A DNA stretch of 64,000 bases from Spongilla lacustris (lineage: Eukaryota; Porifera; Demospongiae; Spongillida; Spongillidae): NCBI GenBank assembly GCA_949361645.1, contig OX442415.1, positions 12,282,241 through 12,346,240 on the forward strand. The letters run 5' to 3'. A program made the translations under genes and the position numbers. Position 1 is the stretch's first letter. Every line of letters starts with the position of its first letter. Below, piece by piece: positions 38,301 to 49,585 of the stretch. Below the pieces are notes generated by a model. It was not told where the DNA came from, did no database searches, and worked only from the letters and a program-made list of their open reading frames with translations.

Positions 38301-39648
38301 CGTGACAGAGCCCATAGTACACCCATACAACAACAGTTACTGTTAGTGGCAGTTAACTCCATTCGCGAAATGGTTGTACTGAAAAAAATGCAACGTGGCT
38401 TTGAAACAATCTACCCACCTGCTACTTCCGCACGTCTGCTAAAGGATACCATATATAGTGCATGTACATGTATACATGTACGGTACTCAGCATTTTTATT
38501 TATCCACCGACATGCAGTTATGTAGCTAGACGTTTCCTATATGTATATACCGGGTGTCCACGAAAGAACGCAACGATTATCATTCCTTAATGGGATTATC
38601 ACTCCAAATGAATATTGATTCCGCATACCCGAACATAAACACTCGTCGCGGCCCTGGCAGCAGTAACACGCCAGGGCTGCGCTAACCCTATATACCAGAT
38701 CTGCATGCGTCTCGAGGTTTCTATGCCTAAATATACCATCCAAGTGCTACGATGGAAGACTTCAGTGCACCCAGTCATGCACATACCAAAGATTTTCCGT
38801 TCAACCATGCTCGTACGCGCACAAGCCGCTATACATACGTGCAATGGTTCAGTACTATAGTCTATATCGGTATATGCATGACATTGCGCATTCGTACTTA
38901 CGACCATGTTTAAAATAGTAACAATTTGTTGACTGCATGCAGAGGCGGCGGAGGGTGTCCATATTTGGGGGGGCAGTGGTCAAAATAATAATAATCATAT
39001 TCATACCCATACACCGCGACCCCCACCGATAAAAATTGGTCCGTGTTTATAAAATAAAACACGGGCCATTTTTTTACGGTGGGAAATATCCCGAATTCGC
39101 TGCTACATCCTCAAGATTAACGCATTCTGCCAGCTCTTTATGCACATGCAAGATGAAGCAATTATTAAATCGTCTTTCTGTCACGGAGTCAACTGCATGG
39201 AGGATCTCAAATAGGTGAACAGTTGTCTCATCGTCGAAATTATGTCTATACTTGCGTTTGACGTTGATGTCCTGTAGTTTTCAAGGGTACTGCCTAGACA
39301 ACTCACAGAGCTACTCTCTTCGAATTCGTTCCCCCAATCAGTTCAAAACCGCACTTTGTAACGGGCGGTACCTTAATCACCCGTTAACTCTCCAACACAG
39401 CTCAGGCTTCAGTATCGTTCTTCGGAACGGACCATGATTCATGCCATAGAACTTGCCTTCGTTTCATCCACACCGATAAATAAGTCATTCACAGTTTAAT
39501 AGTCGTATTTATCCTGGTCCCCAGTCCATTGTATCGATCGTCAATAACGAGGTCTGGCTTGCGAGACTAAAACTCACAGTCACTGTCAGTACAGCAATCT
39601 CGAAGAACACGCGCTCGCAATAAGAACCTGATGGTAGCACAAGGGGGG

Positions 39649-39682
<34 letters not shown>

Positions 39683-39840
39683 ATAGCCCCCCCAGCCCCC
39701 CCTGCTCCGCCGCGCCTGGCATGGGACAAGATTGTTCTCCAGAATTACAAGGCATGCATAGCTACAAAATAACTTTGGTGCGGCTTAGCATGCTCAAATA
39801 TGAAAATGTAAAACTAAGTTCTATAGTCGCTGCTCAGTAA
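38301..39840. other. Gene-free stretch with hairpin and poly-G tract
   Basis: No gene is recognised. A hairpin at about 39018-39089 pairs 'attggtccgtgttt' with 'aaaacacgggccat'. A nearly pure G tract lies at about 39643-39680. Frames here show no domains. Confidence 0.5.
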
Positions 39841-40149
39841 AGACCAGCGCTCTAGTTTTACAGACCAAAGCAGTCCGCGGGATATATGGTTTGCGTTCAT
39901 TATTGTATCGCAATCACTGCACGTCCAATGCGAATTCGAAACTAGATGCTGCAATTATCAAATTGTATCAATAAATCTTTAATAATGCCACTTGCATGAG
40001 AAAAGAATGGAGTCAGCTATGCATGTACACATGTATAGCTAAGTGTAACATAGGTCATAGTGGATTTTAATGAGCTAGGTGCGTGTGGGTTACGAGGTTA
40101 CGCGTCTCAATGATGTCATTAATTGCTTTAACCGACCTGCACCTGGGTC

Positions 40150-40156
40150 TATAAAA
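40150..40156 (+). promoter_or_regulatory. TATA box of secreted gene A
   Basis: TATAAAA lies 41 bp before the ATG. The same box precedes the duplicate gene (49928-49934). The spacing implies a 5' UTR of only about 10-15 nt. Confidence 0.6.
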
Positions 40157-40190
40157 GCGCAGTACTGGAATGCCTACAACGCGGTACGAG

Positions 40191-40869
40191 ATGACAGCCT
40201 GCTTGGCTATTTGCGTAGCTGTTGCTACAATCGACTTCGCAACCGCTCGAATGAGCGGACCAGGTTAGTAAATAACTTCTTTTTTTTTTTTTTTTTTTTT
40301 CCTTCAATTTGCAGCCGGTTATATGATAAGTCTTATTGCAGTCAAACGTGATGTAAAGATCGAGGGAGGAGTTGATGCTGGAAGACTCTACTGGGTCATT
40401 GAAGACGGACGTGTCCTAATAGGCCTGAACACGGACGCCAATGCCCAAGTGGTTCTTCGACATATTCCCAATCCACCTACATACAACCAACTGTTCAAGG
40501 GTACGGTGAAAGTTTTAACACAGTTACTGCTAATTTTTTCCCCTTCCCTACAGTTCCGCTTAACAACAAATACTTTGATCATATCCACAACTTTGAAGTT
40601 GGTGCTGTCTTGCCGCTAGGACCGGCGCTGCCAACAGGTATATATGACCCCGCCCTAATTGCCTGTTTTTAATTCTTTCACAATTCTTCAAAGGTGCTCA
40701 GTTGGTGCGCGATAGCTCGAACGGTGCTGTTTATCTAACGGATTTTGACGGCGCTCGTCACGTGACGTCACCTTCTGCATTTGATAAGTACCATTTCAAC
40801 TGGAACAAGGTTGTTGGTATCAGTCACGCGACTGCTAACTCGCTTAAGAAGGGTCGTGACATTTCTTGA
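40191..40869 (+). CDS. Secreted protein A, 172 aa, four exons
   Basis: Exons 40191-40263, 40315-40500, 40554-40637 and 40694-40869 join with GT-AG borders, every intron in phase 1, to give 172 codons and TGA. The start is chosen because it follows a TATA box by 41 bp and opens a hydrophobic leader (MTACLAICVAVATIDFATA), probably a signal peptide. The mature part has two sections: GGVDAGRLYWVIEDGRVLIG with VVLRHIPNPPTYN, then GAQLVRDSSNGAVYLTDFDG followed by ARHVTSPSAFDKYHFNW. The VYL-D-G-R-H-V-SP-F-Y-W pattern resembles short repeats in bacterial secreted proteins, but that is recollection and gives no function. A T-rich tract sits in intron 1. The gene is duplicated at 49978-50618. Confidence 0.82.
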
Positions 40870-41265
40870 AGAAGGCTTTCATGGCATAAATGGGAATGTG
40901 TATTTGGCTCAAAAGATATACATGCAGTGTTTTATGTGTGTATAGCAAAACGATTAATTTCTTGCCGTTATGCCGAAGCGTGAATGCACAAGCTTTTGAT
41001 CACTGATAAATAATCTGATTATATACTACCACCATTTTTACACCTCTCGAACCACATGCATAATAAAAATAACTCTTACTAAGTTTTAGTGATGATTCCA
41101 AAATCATATATACTAATTGTTCCGGCAACCTAGCTTCAACGCAATAGAACAACCTTTGCTCACGTGTTTACGGTTTAGACCACTAGCATCACTTAATATT
41201 CGGGTATAATTCTCCTCAAGAAACTGAGCACAATCTTTTCCAGCAGGTAATTGAAGAAGCCTGCA

Positions 41266-41309
41266 ATGCCAGGGACGACTTTTACAGCTGTGAAAGTCGT
41301 CCCTGGCAT
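41266..41309. repeat. 44-bp near-perfect palindrome
   Basis: Arms ATGCCAGGGACGACTTT and AAAGTCGTCCCTGGCAT surround ACAGCTGT. The only departure is one T/G pair at the centre edge. It lies about 400 bp 3' of secreted gene A, probably too far to be its terminator. The duplicate near 51040 keeps only the left half and centre. Confidence 0.85.
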
Positions 41310-41562
41310 AGCATGCTTTTGTTCACTGGAATCTAGCTTCATCGCCATCGTCAATCTCTTCATGCATCAATCCGTGCTTGTGTTAGAATAATCATGCATG
41401 ACCCGAGGCACGCACACGATAGATCGATCATGTTTTAAGCAGCTGCGCCACCAATGTAGGCGATGAGGCAGATTAATTTTGCTCAAAGGAGCTCTTGTTA
41501 TGCACGTTACTGTGACTTCATTTAATGTATACTACGACGTGCTTGATGCTGAGTCAACGACG

Positions 41563-41734
41563 ATGATTTTTAGTGTGGTCGCTGTATTTTTCTTATTTAA
41601 GACGTAGCTTCCCTAGGATTGTCATAGCATTGTCCTCAACGTATTGTATAACCATACATTGAGAACATTGTTATGTTACCCTAGGGAAGCGCCACCTTAA
41701 AAAGGAAAAATACGGGGACCCCACTAAAAATCAT
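41563..41734. mobile_element. Palindromic MITE, 172 bp
   Basis: The left half (atgatttttagtgtggtc ... tagcttccctagg) is complementary along nearly its whole length to the right half (cctagggaagcgcc ... ccccactaaaaatcat). It is therefore a full hairpin with diverged arms. No coding capacity is present and no target duplication is clear beyond a possible 3 bp. Confidence 0.75.
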
Positions 41735-41869
41735 GGCAAATGTAGTGTACTAACAATCCTGCTTAGAAAAATCTGGCGTGCTTGGTATTCAAATACCCCA
41801 TACATCATACATGTCTATAGAAAGATATACGGGAATATTTGTTGATTCGCAAACCGCGAATTAAATTAC

Positions 41870-43330
41870 TGGTTTTTGACAGCTCATTTCTGGATATGTT
41901 CTTTTTCAAACACAGGTGGACGGGGGTTAGGTGGTAGGCCACGACTACTATGCATCTTCCCATTGGCTGGCATGGCGGTTTGGAACTGTCCTTACTGGGG
42001 TACAGGGTGAAATTGCAATTGGGAGTCTTATGATAATCGAGATCACATAAGGCCACCACTTAATGGTAGGGTGTTTATTGTTTGGCTAAAGCCCTCCTTT
42101 ACATACGTATATGTGCCTGACGGCAGTAACAAAGTGGACTGGTTGAGAACTTTGTGTACTTGCGCAGCAACGTTGTTATCGCTTCTTTAATCAAGCGCGT
42201 GTCCCTAATTAGATTAAAAAAACTGTCGAGCGGTCTAAGGCGCTGCGTTCAGGTCGCAGTCTACTTTTGTAGGCGTGGGTTCAAATCCCACTTCTGACAT
42301 TTTTATTTCTGCCCAGGTGTGTTGTTGAGTTAAAGCTAAGTGTCAGTTTGTTGTACTCATCATGTTTATGTTTATGTTCAAGCAAAGTTATTTGTAAAAT
42401 AAAATAACATTAATAAAGTAAAATAAAATGCCGGCTGCCGATTTTTTTGTACAAAATTACAGTGTCATGAGTCATGACTCATCCAATATTTTCTCTGAGT
42501 ATTGGCATCATACATGTGTGTATAAATGTATTTATTTAGTGCTGCAATTTTCTAACACTAGACAAATATCTACTCCACTAGTACTTGATGTGCTTCTTCC
42601 TTCTGGTGCATTCAATTTGTATACATAAATTCAGCACAAATAGACTAACATAAATGTTCAAACTGAAATCCTGCTTTCTGAAGCAGGACAGATCAATGCC
42701 CTCATGCAATAGACATGTTTGTGGGTCTGTGCATGACATGCATGATAGGAGGACCGTCTTTGCCGGATGCACATTATTGCAGATTGCAATAAGGCAAAAC
42801 TTAACTTGCATATTAGCCAAACGCAGTGGAGCTATTTTATAATTCCAGCTATGAGGGCCATTCTTTTGTACACATTTGGTTGCGGCTGTACTAATTGGAC
42901 CCATACCTCCTGACAACTAGCTATAGTTTGCTAGTCTGAGATTGACAATACCAGGGAGGGGTGCAAAGAAGCCATGCTCACACCCTATCTTCATATGCCC
43001 ACTCTTCTCTTCATTACATTGCCATTGGAGGATAAGAGGTGACATGTGGTTAAAAATACTCACACGTCAAATGGCATTTCCACCAAAATTATCAGCTGCT
43101 CAGCGTATCCCATTTTCATGCACAATTTGCTTTTTGTAAGAGAAATTTTCATCATTCAATGGCTGTGGTGGTGGTTCAGTCCGCCATTGGAGCAAGTTTA
43201 ATTTCTGTGCATGAGAATCGTTGCTAATTTGGAAAGCTCATTTGCATGTTCATCAGTCTGTGAAATTGTGCCCACCTGTATAGACACAGTGAGAGGATAA
43301 AAGCCAACCATAGCGAAGACAAAGGCATCT
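41870..43330. repeat. Segmental duplication 4, copy 1 (tRNA-Leu block)
   Basis: Phrases such as 'ttggctggcatgg', 'ggggtacagggtgaaatt', 'gtgtttattgtttggcta', 'gttgttatcgcttctttaat' and 'gcatctctgaagg' recur in order near 58400-59130 and 61080-62300. The tRNA in this copy is broken. Confidence 0.8.
42224..42299 (+). pseudogene. tRNA-Leu(CAG) pseudogene, 5' end lost
   Basis: From 'tcgagcggtctaaggcgctg' to the 3' 'ttctgaca' the sequence matches the two intact copies, including the CAG anticodon loop (ttcaggt), variable arm and T arm. The first 10-11 nt, which form the 5' acceptor strand and start of the D arm, are replaced by A-rich sequence. The acceptor stem cannot form. Confidence 0.85.
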
Positions 43331-43800
43331 CTGAAGGCCCCTTTATGCAGAGCAACTTTTTCACCGATGAAGTATAGAGCCAGTAGCTTATTTTAAATTT
43401 TCACATTTTCAACCATAATGACATTCATTTGTGTACTGTTAGAATGCACGGAGTGCTCAACAACACACATGGGAGAGCATATACACATTGTTCATGCAGA
43501 ACTAGCGACCTTTTTTTTTTTACCACTAAACTGGGTATCAGTTTTTTTTAAATGAATAATAGGTGTGGTTTTGGATGAAGCCCCACATGACGAAAGTCAA
43601 AGAGCGTTGCTGGTTCTTGGTGGAGGGTAGGGAAAAGATAACAAGGAGATCATATACCTGCCATGGGTTTGTATAGGGCATGTGTACTGTCTTTGCTACT
43701 AACACCAGCAATGTCAAAACTGGTTAACACTCATTGTCAGTAGCAGATATCATCTTGTGCTGGAATATCAGCAGCTCACACCATTCACAAGCATAATTTC
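42300..43800. other. Non-coding remainder of duplication 4 and spacer
   Basis: No gene is recognised. Much of 42300-43330 is shared with the right-hand copies. The rest, up to the gap, is unremarkable. Confidence 0.5.
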
Positions 43801-44000
43801 NNNNNNNNNNNNNNNNNNNNNNNNNNNNNNNNNNNNNNNNNNNNNNNNNNNNNNNNNNNNNNNNNNNNNNNNNNNNNNNNNNNNNNNNNNNNNNNNNNNN
43901 NNNNNNNNNNNNNNNNNNNNNNNNNNNNNNNNNNNNNNNNNNNNNNNNNNNNNNNNNNNNNNNNNNNNNNNNNNNNNNNNNNNNNNNNNNNNNNNNNNNN
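43801..44000. other. Assembly gap, exactly 200 N
   Basis: This is a second gap of the same round length as the first, probably a scaffold join. Confidence 0.99.
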
Positions 44001-45021
44001 TTGGTTATCTGCCCTTCATTGCAGCCGATCATAGGCTCCATAAATCTGTTCTGCGTATAGCAGACCAGCCGGACTTTTGTTCTTTAGTTATTGTGCAGCT
44101 AGTGCTTGCATGACGCATGATTCTTACAGTGATTTGATTGTTTGCTTGACGGCCGAAATATAAATTGGAATTTTTTAAAAAATGCTCATAATATTATTAT
44201 CGTTAGAAAGAGCAAAACAAGCTGCGTTTAACAGTACTTTATGCATCACCGTAGCGTATTTAGCACCGGAGATATGTAGCGCCAAAGTGACAACTTTTTT
44301 AGTACAGCGGTCAATGCGTAATCGCAATAAAAACTGTGACGGTTGAGGAACAATAAAGCATAACCTTGCCACATCGTAAGATACTAATTCCAAACATTGC
44401 ATATAAGTGGTCCTGACTTTGTTAAGACTTTTAGAAGGTTTTTAACTAAAATTCATCACATGTATATTTTCAAATTGTGAACAAAAAAATGTCTAGCATG
44501 CATACACTTGAGCACAATTTTATTTAGCATTGAAGAATGTTATTTTCATTGGCCACAAACACTTCATCACCAATTAAATAGTCCACGAGCATGTCAATGA
44601 CCATCAATTCGTTATTCTTCAGATTCATCCATCATTCAATATTTTACTTTTAGTTTTGGTAACTTGCATGCTTTATGAGTTATCTGCCCATCGTATAGTA
44701 CGTTGGTGAAATTTACATGCACCTTGCAGAGAAGTTAAATTGGCAATGAAGGTTTACTGCTCCTGTGGAATTGTCATTGTATATATATTTTGCAAGATGA
44801 GCATCTAATACTATAATTTCCAACGTCCGTCCGCGTAACCATGCAATGCACCTATTTATAAACTCCGCCTAGCCTCTACACTTGTGGTTTTGAACATAGC
44901 TAGCAACGCGTACCTAGCAACCAATAGAAACGACCACTCCCACACTAAAGTACATAGCAACACCAATGGCAATTGATCAGTGTTCATTCTTATCGTACAA
45001 ACCGGAAGTAGTACATATACA
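44001..45021. other. Gene-free stretch
   Basis: AT-rich sequence with no gene, RNA or element that I can support. Confidence 0.5.
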
Positions 45022-45026
45022 TGTAT

Positions 45027-45192
45027 ATAGCGCGTACGCACCCAGTCACAAGTAACAGCTCAGTGACAAGAATGACTCTTCACAGAACACGCATGATATA
45101 TATAGACTATTGGTATTTCTAGATCTTTCTAGTGTGTGTGCATATGTCATGTGCCTGCTTAACACCCAAGGTGTAGAGTAGCTGGCACTACG
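45027..45192 (-). repeat. 3' LTR of the gypsy element
   Basis: It matches 49339-49504 at all but two internal positions, plus the terminal base at 45192 (g here, a in the other copy). The canonical terminal T read on the minus strand is therefore mutated here. Confidence 0.92.
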
Positions 45193-45209
45193 CTCTCACC
45201 CTCTCTTCC
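45193..45209 (-). promoter_or_regulatory. Polypurine tract
   Basis: On the minus strand GGAAGAGAGGGTGAGAG lies immediately before the 3' LTR, where the plus-strand primer of reverse transcription is expected. Confidence 0.75.
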
Positions 45210-45214
45210 TGAGC

Positions 45215-48200
45215 TTAGTACCCAAATCTCACTGGTGTATGCCTGTCTCTGGTAGGGTATCTTTTCTCTGTTTGTGGTGTAGGCTCCTCAAAGTGGTCTA
45301 CTCCTGGTGGCTCCCATGACTGTGCACTGCGGATTGCTGGTGTGGCTGGAGGGGGCATGGTTCCTGGCTGGGAATTGACTGCTGGCTGGATTTGTTGGTG
45401 AAGACGGTTGGTGTGCACTACTTTTGTGCGTACTCCATCAGAAATCTCCACCGTGACTGGTGATTTCACACTCCATATTAATAATCCAGTTCCCCTCCCA
45501 TCGCGGATCTAGTTTGCCTGCTGTAGGCACTGATAACCACACCGGGTCCCCAGCCTTGAAGTGTCTCTCTTCAGACTGTCTGTCATAGTGCACTTTCTGC
45601 CTGTGTGCAGACTCAGCGATGTGGGCCTCCACAAGGTCCTGTAACTCAGCCATCTTTGCCTGCAGTACTGCCTGGTAGGATGTGGCTTCATACCCTCCAA
45701 CGGGGGTAACGATATTTGGCTGGGGATGCCTTCCATACATCAGCTGGAATGGGGACACTCCAGTGGAGGTGTGTGTAGCAGTTCTATATGCATACAGAGC
45801 CAGTGGTAGATGTTGTTCCCAATCTTCCTGTCTCTCTACATAGGTTCTCAGCAGCTGCAACAATGAGCGGTTGAACCTCTCAACCATTCCATCACCCTGT
45901 GGGTGATAGGGTGTGGTGCGGCTTTTCTTTACCCCGAAGGCCTCCAATGTGCTCTGGACAATGCTGCTTTCGAAGTTTCGACCCTGGTCAGAGTGAACGA
46001 TTTCTGGGACACCGTATGTACAGAACAGCTTAACCAGTTCTGCTGTGATTCTTATGGCTGTCTGGTCTAGAAGAGGTCTGGCATCTACCCATTTGGTGAA
46101 GTAGTCCTGTATAACAAGAAGATACCTGTTGTTCTTGGTGGACACAGGTACTTCTAGGATGTCAATCGCAATCATCTGTCATGGTCGTCCAATAGGAATG
46201 TTTGTGAGGGGTGACCTCACTGGCATTGGTAGTTTGGACTTCTGGCATGTGATGCATTTCCTGCAGTGTCTGTCCACATCTTGGGCCATGTTCACCCAGT
46301 ATGCCTCCCGTCGTATCCTTTCCAATGTCTTCTGTGTCCCTTGATGGCCTGCTGCCGGGGAGTCATGGCACATGCTCAGGGCCTTCTGGTGCAGTGTTTC
46401 TGGCAACAAGGGAACCACAACGGTGTCAGATGTAGGGCCTGGCTGGTACTTCCTGCACACAATACCATCCACTGTAACAAGCTGTGACCAGAGCTGGGCA
46501 TATCGTCTCATTGGTGGTCATTTCCAATTTCTGAGTGGAGGGTGTTGCTTGGACTGGAGTGCACTGTACAGTTGCTGGATTGTGTCCTCCTGTTTCTGTG
46601 CTTGCCTGATCTCTTCTGCTGTGAAGCCAGAATACACTGTGGTCAAGGCTGCATGGAGTGTTTCACTTTCTGGTTCTCTCCTTCGTGACAGTGCATCCGC
46701 ATTTCCATTGGCTGTTCCCTTCCTGTACACTATCCCAAAGCTGAATTCCTGTATTGCCAGAGCCCAGCGACACAGGAAGCCCTCCATTTTCTGTTCAGCG
46801 AGCCATTGCAGGGGGGCATGGTCCGTCATTAGCTGGAAAGTACGTCCCAGCAGGTAGTGGCGGAACTGTTTCATGGCCCACACAATTGCTAAGCACTCAC
46901 GTTGGATCACGCTGTAGTTGGCCTCTGCTTTGGTGAGTGTGCGACTGGCATAGCCAATCACTCGCTGATCTTGCTCCCGGACAGCCCCCAGCCCTACATT
47001 GCTAGCATCTGTCTGTAGTACCATAGTGCTGGCCTGCTTGCCGAATGATGGGTATGCCAGGACTGGTGCTTCTGTCAGGCACGCCTTCAGCCTCTGGAAT
47101 GACTCCTCGCTCTCCTTTGTCCATTGGAAGGGAGTGTCCTTCTGAGTCAGCTGGTATAGGGGGGCTGCCATGTCAGCAAACTTATCGATGTACTTGCGGT
47201 AGTATGAAGCGAGTCCAAGGAATTGCCGCACCTCTGCTTCATCCTTTGGCTGGGGCCAGTTTACCACCGCATCCACCTTGCTGCTATCTGGTGACATTCC
47301 TTCCCTGGAAAAGGTGTGTCCCAGGTACGTTACCTGTGCCATCCCGATCTGACACTTGCTTCCTCTGAGGGTCAGTCCTGCCTCTCTCAAGCGCTGGAAT
47401 GTTTGCTCCAAGTGGCTCTTGTGTAGCTCCTCATTTGCTGAGTGGATCAGGACATCATCGATGTAGGTGGTGACAAATGGCAGTCCCCGCATCACCACGT
47501 CCATGAGTCTCTGGAATGTGCTGGGTGTCCCACACAATCCAAAGGGCATCCTTGTGAACTGGAACAACCCCATTCCAGGACCAGGCGAGAATGCTGTCTT
47601 CTCTTGGTCCTTTGGGTCCACTGGTACTTGCCAGTACCCACACTGGAGGTCCAACTTGCTGAAGACAGTTGCCCCTGATAAACGATCCTGGACTTCTTCA
47701 ATTAGGGGAAGTGGGTAGGCATCTTTTCTTGTCCTCTTGTTTAACCTCACGGTAGTCCACACACAGCCGGATTTCTCTCGTCTTCTTCCTGGTGTAGACA
47801 GCAGGTGCTAGCCATGCGCTGCTGCTTTCCACAATGATCCCTTTCTTCAGCATATCGTTTATCTGCTCCTGAACTTCTTGCTGGAAGTGTGCTGGTATCC
47901 TCCTGGGTGGGACTCTTGCCGGAGACCCCACAGTGTCGATCTGGTGACAGGCCAACTTGGTAAGCCCAGGGGTCTTGACAAATCAGTCTCTTGCCTGTCG
48001 AATTGTCTCTTCAAAGCAAGGCTTGATAAATCCTGGAAATTCAGCATCTGCCAACTCCTTGAAAACCGGTATTACACACTCGTCCACCTCATCTGGAACT
48101 GGAACTTCCAGGAATGCCACAATGCACACCTTTTCTCTCCTCTCTCTCTCCGCTTTCCAAATTGCCTGCAGTGCTTCTGTTTCTGGTAATGGTGCTGGTC

Positions 48201-48537
48201 CAGGTGCTGTACTCACAGATGTCGGCCTTTTCTGCCTAGCAACGGTGACTGACACGGGCGAGGTAGTGAAGTCGAGTACCAACCCTTGTTGTTGCAGAAA
48301 ATCAACTCCAAGGATGACTTGTGAGATGAGCTGTTTGAAACTATGCTCCGGTACTTCTTCGATGCCGCTTAACTTCACTGACGCCTTGACGTGGTTCACA
48401 ATGGGGATCTCCTCGCCGCCTGCCGAAACCAACCTTAGCTTTGGCGTATCGTCCGGGCTAGTCGTTCCGTTGAAGCGTTTGGCGATGTCGTGCCTGATGA
48501 GCGATACTGAAGAACCGGAGTCCAACATCACCGCCAC
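45215..48537 (-). pseudogene. Ty3/gypsy pol (protease-RT-RNase H-integrase), disrupted
   Basis: Read on the minus strand: aspartic protease (LDSGSSVSLI near 48520), then reverse transcriptase with VFSKLDLQCGYWQ, MPFGLCGTPSTFQ and the catalytic YIDD, then RNase H (LQTDASNVGLGA, DALSRR). Next come an H2C2 zinc finger of integrase (CHDSPAAGHQG, HCRKCITCQKSK near 46260-46380) and the integrase core (IDIL, HSDQGRNFE, MVERFN). There is no chromodomain that I can see. In-frame TGA codons lie at 47983-47985, 46518-46520 and 46179-46181, at least one and perhaps two at a position where tryptophan is expected. Frameshifts lie near 47750 (after LCVDYR) and near 45470. The protein cannot be made in one piece, so any mobility would need a helper copy. 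Confidence 0.93.
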
Positions 48538-48598
48538 AGTCCATTCACCACGGAGACGCCGCTTCTGATGGAAGCGACGAACGCTGCTTCAAGTGGGC

Positions 48599-49319
48599 TC
48601 ACTGGCGCGCAGAGTGTCTGTAGCCCTCTGCAGACACTCCTCTGGAGTTTTCCGGATACTGCTCGCGATTTGCAGGTAGATTTCGGCAATTTCGACGGAT
48701 GTGGCCCACTTTCCCACAGTAGTAACAACGTACAGGCCGTGCGACGCGTGGGGTACCATCCTGTTTTCTTTGTTGTAGCGCGCTCAGCGCTGCAACCTGC
48801 TCTGTCAAAGCTGCTACTTGCTCCGACAGCTTCTCTACGACTGCGTTTGTCGGGTTGCTAGGAGACGCTACTGCGGCGGCCTGATGTTCGTTCTCGATCT
48901 CCAGGGCGGTCAACAGTTTCGCGCGCTCTACGGTCGACCGCAAGTCAGTGGTGTTTCCCATTGCCCGTAGCTGCTTGCTGATTGCCGAGGGAAGGCCCGC
49001 CACGAACTGATGCAGCAAGAGTTGCTCCTTGGCGGTAGAGTCGAGCCCGCGGGCATGGCTTGCTCCAGCAGCTGCTTTAGATCATGCAGGAACACTGGCA
49101 GCGCTTCGCCGGGGACCATTTTTCTCTGCCGAAACCTCTCCAGGGTACTAAAACTCGTTGATGTCATCGCTGCCAGTAGCTCCTTTTTTGTCTTCGCATA
49201 GGTCTTCTTCGCTTCGGTGCTGAGTTCCAGTTGCCGCTACAAATATCGAAACGCACGAACCATTCGTGGATGTTCCCCGACGCAAACGGTTTGGGCAGAC
49301 TGACATGTACATTAGCCAT
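48599..49319 (-). pseudogene. Ty3/gypsy gag, frameshifted
   Basis: The start is taken at MANVHVSLPKPFASG (ATG at 49319, minus), 20 nt inside the 5' LTR edge. The coat-protein region is spread over three frames, so at least two frameshifts are present. A coiled-coil-like stretch (EQVAALTEQVAAL) precedes one CCHC zinc knuckle, CYYCGKVGHIRRNC, near 48690-48740. Confidence 0.85.
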
Positions 49320-49325
49320 TCCGCT

Positions 49326-49336
49326 CTCTGCTACCA
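49326..49336 (-). promoter_or_regulatory. Primer-binding site (tRNA-iMet type)
   Basis: On the minus strand TGGTAGCAGAG begins two or three nucleotides after the 5' LTR and matches the complement of the animal initiator tRNA-Met 3' end. Confidence 0.8.
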
Positions 49337-49338
49337 AT

Positions 49339-49504
49339 ATAGCGCGTACGCACCCAGTCACAAGTAACAGCTCAGTGACAAGAATGACTCTTCACAGAAC
49401 ACGCATGATATATATAGACTATTGGTACTTCTAGATCTTTCTAGTGTGTGTGCACATGTCATGTGCCTGCTTAACACCCAAGGTGTAGAGTAGCTGGCAC
49501 TACA
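49339..49504 (-). repeat. 5' LTR of the gypsy element
   Basis: On the minus strand it begins TGTAGTGCCAGC and ends GCGCTAT, not the usual CA. At 166 bp it is short for this class. Confidence 0.92.
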
Positions 49505-49553
49505 TGTATTTCATTGCGTGCGCGGGCTATTAAATAGGTTGCTTAGTAATAGT

Positions 49554-49556
<3 letters not shown>

Positions 49557-49584
<28 letters not shown>
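49557..49584. repeat. Poly-C tract
   Basis: About 28 consecutive C lie between the gypsy element and duplicated secreted gene B. Confidence 0.9.

Positions 49585-49585
<1 letters not shown>

Larger units (their letters stand above)
39850..41310. repeat. Segmental duplication 2, copy 1
   Basis: The segment is repeated in direct orientation at 49640-51070 and includes promoter, all four exons, introns and 3' flank of the 172-aa secreted-protein gene. The left edge is marked by 'ctagttttacagaccaaagc' in both copies. Confidence 0.85.
45022..49509 (-). mobile_element. Ty3/gypsy LTR retrotransposon, full-length structure
   Basis: Two LTRs of about 166 bp bound a 4.1-kb interior, transcribed on the minus strand in the order gag, protease, reverse transcriptase, RNase H, integrase, which is the Ty3/gypsy order. 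A 5-bp target duplication, tgtat, flanks the element (45022-45026 and 49505-49509). A tRNA-iMet primer site adjoins the 5' LTR and a purine tract adjoins the 3' LTR. LTR identity is high (two internal differences in 165 bp), but the genes carry several stops and frameshifts. Confidence 0.93.
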
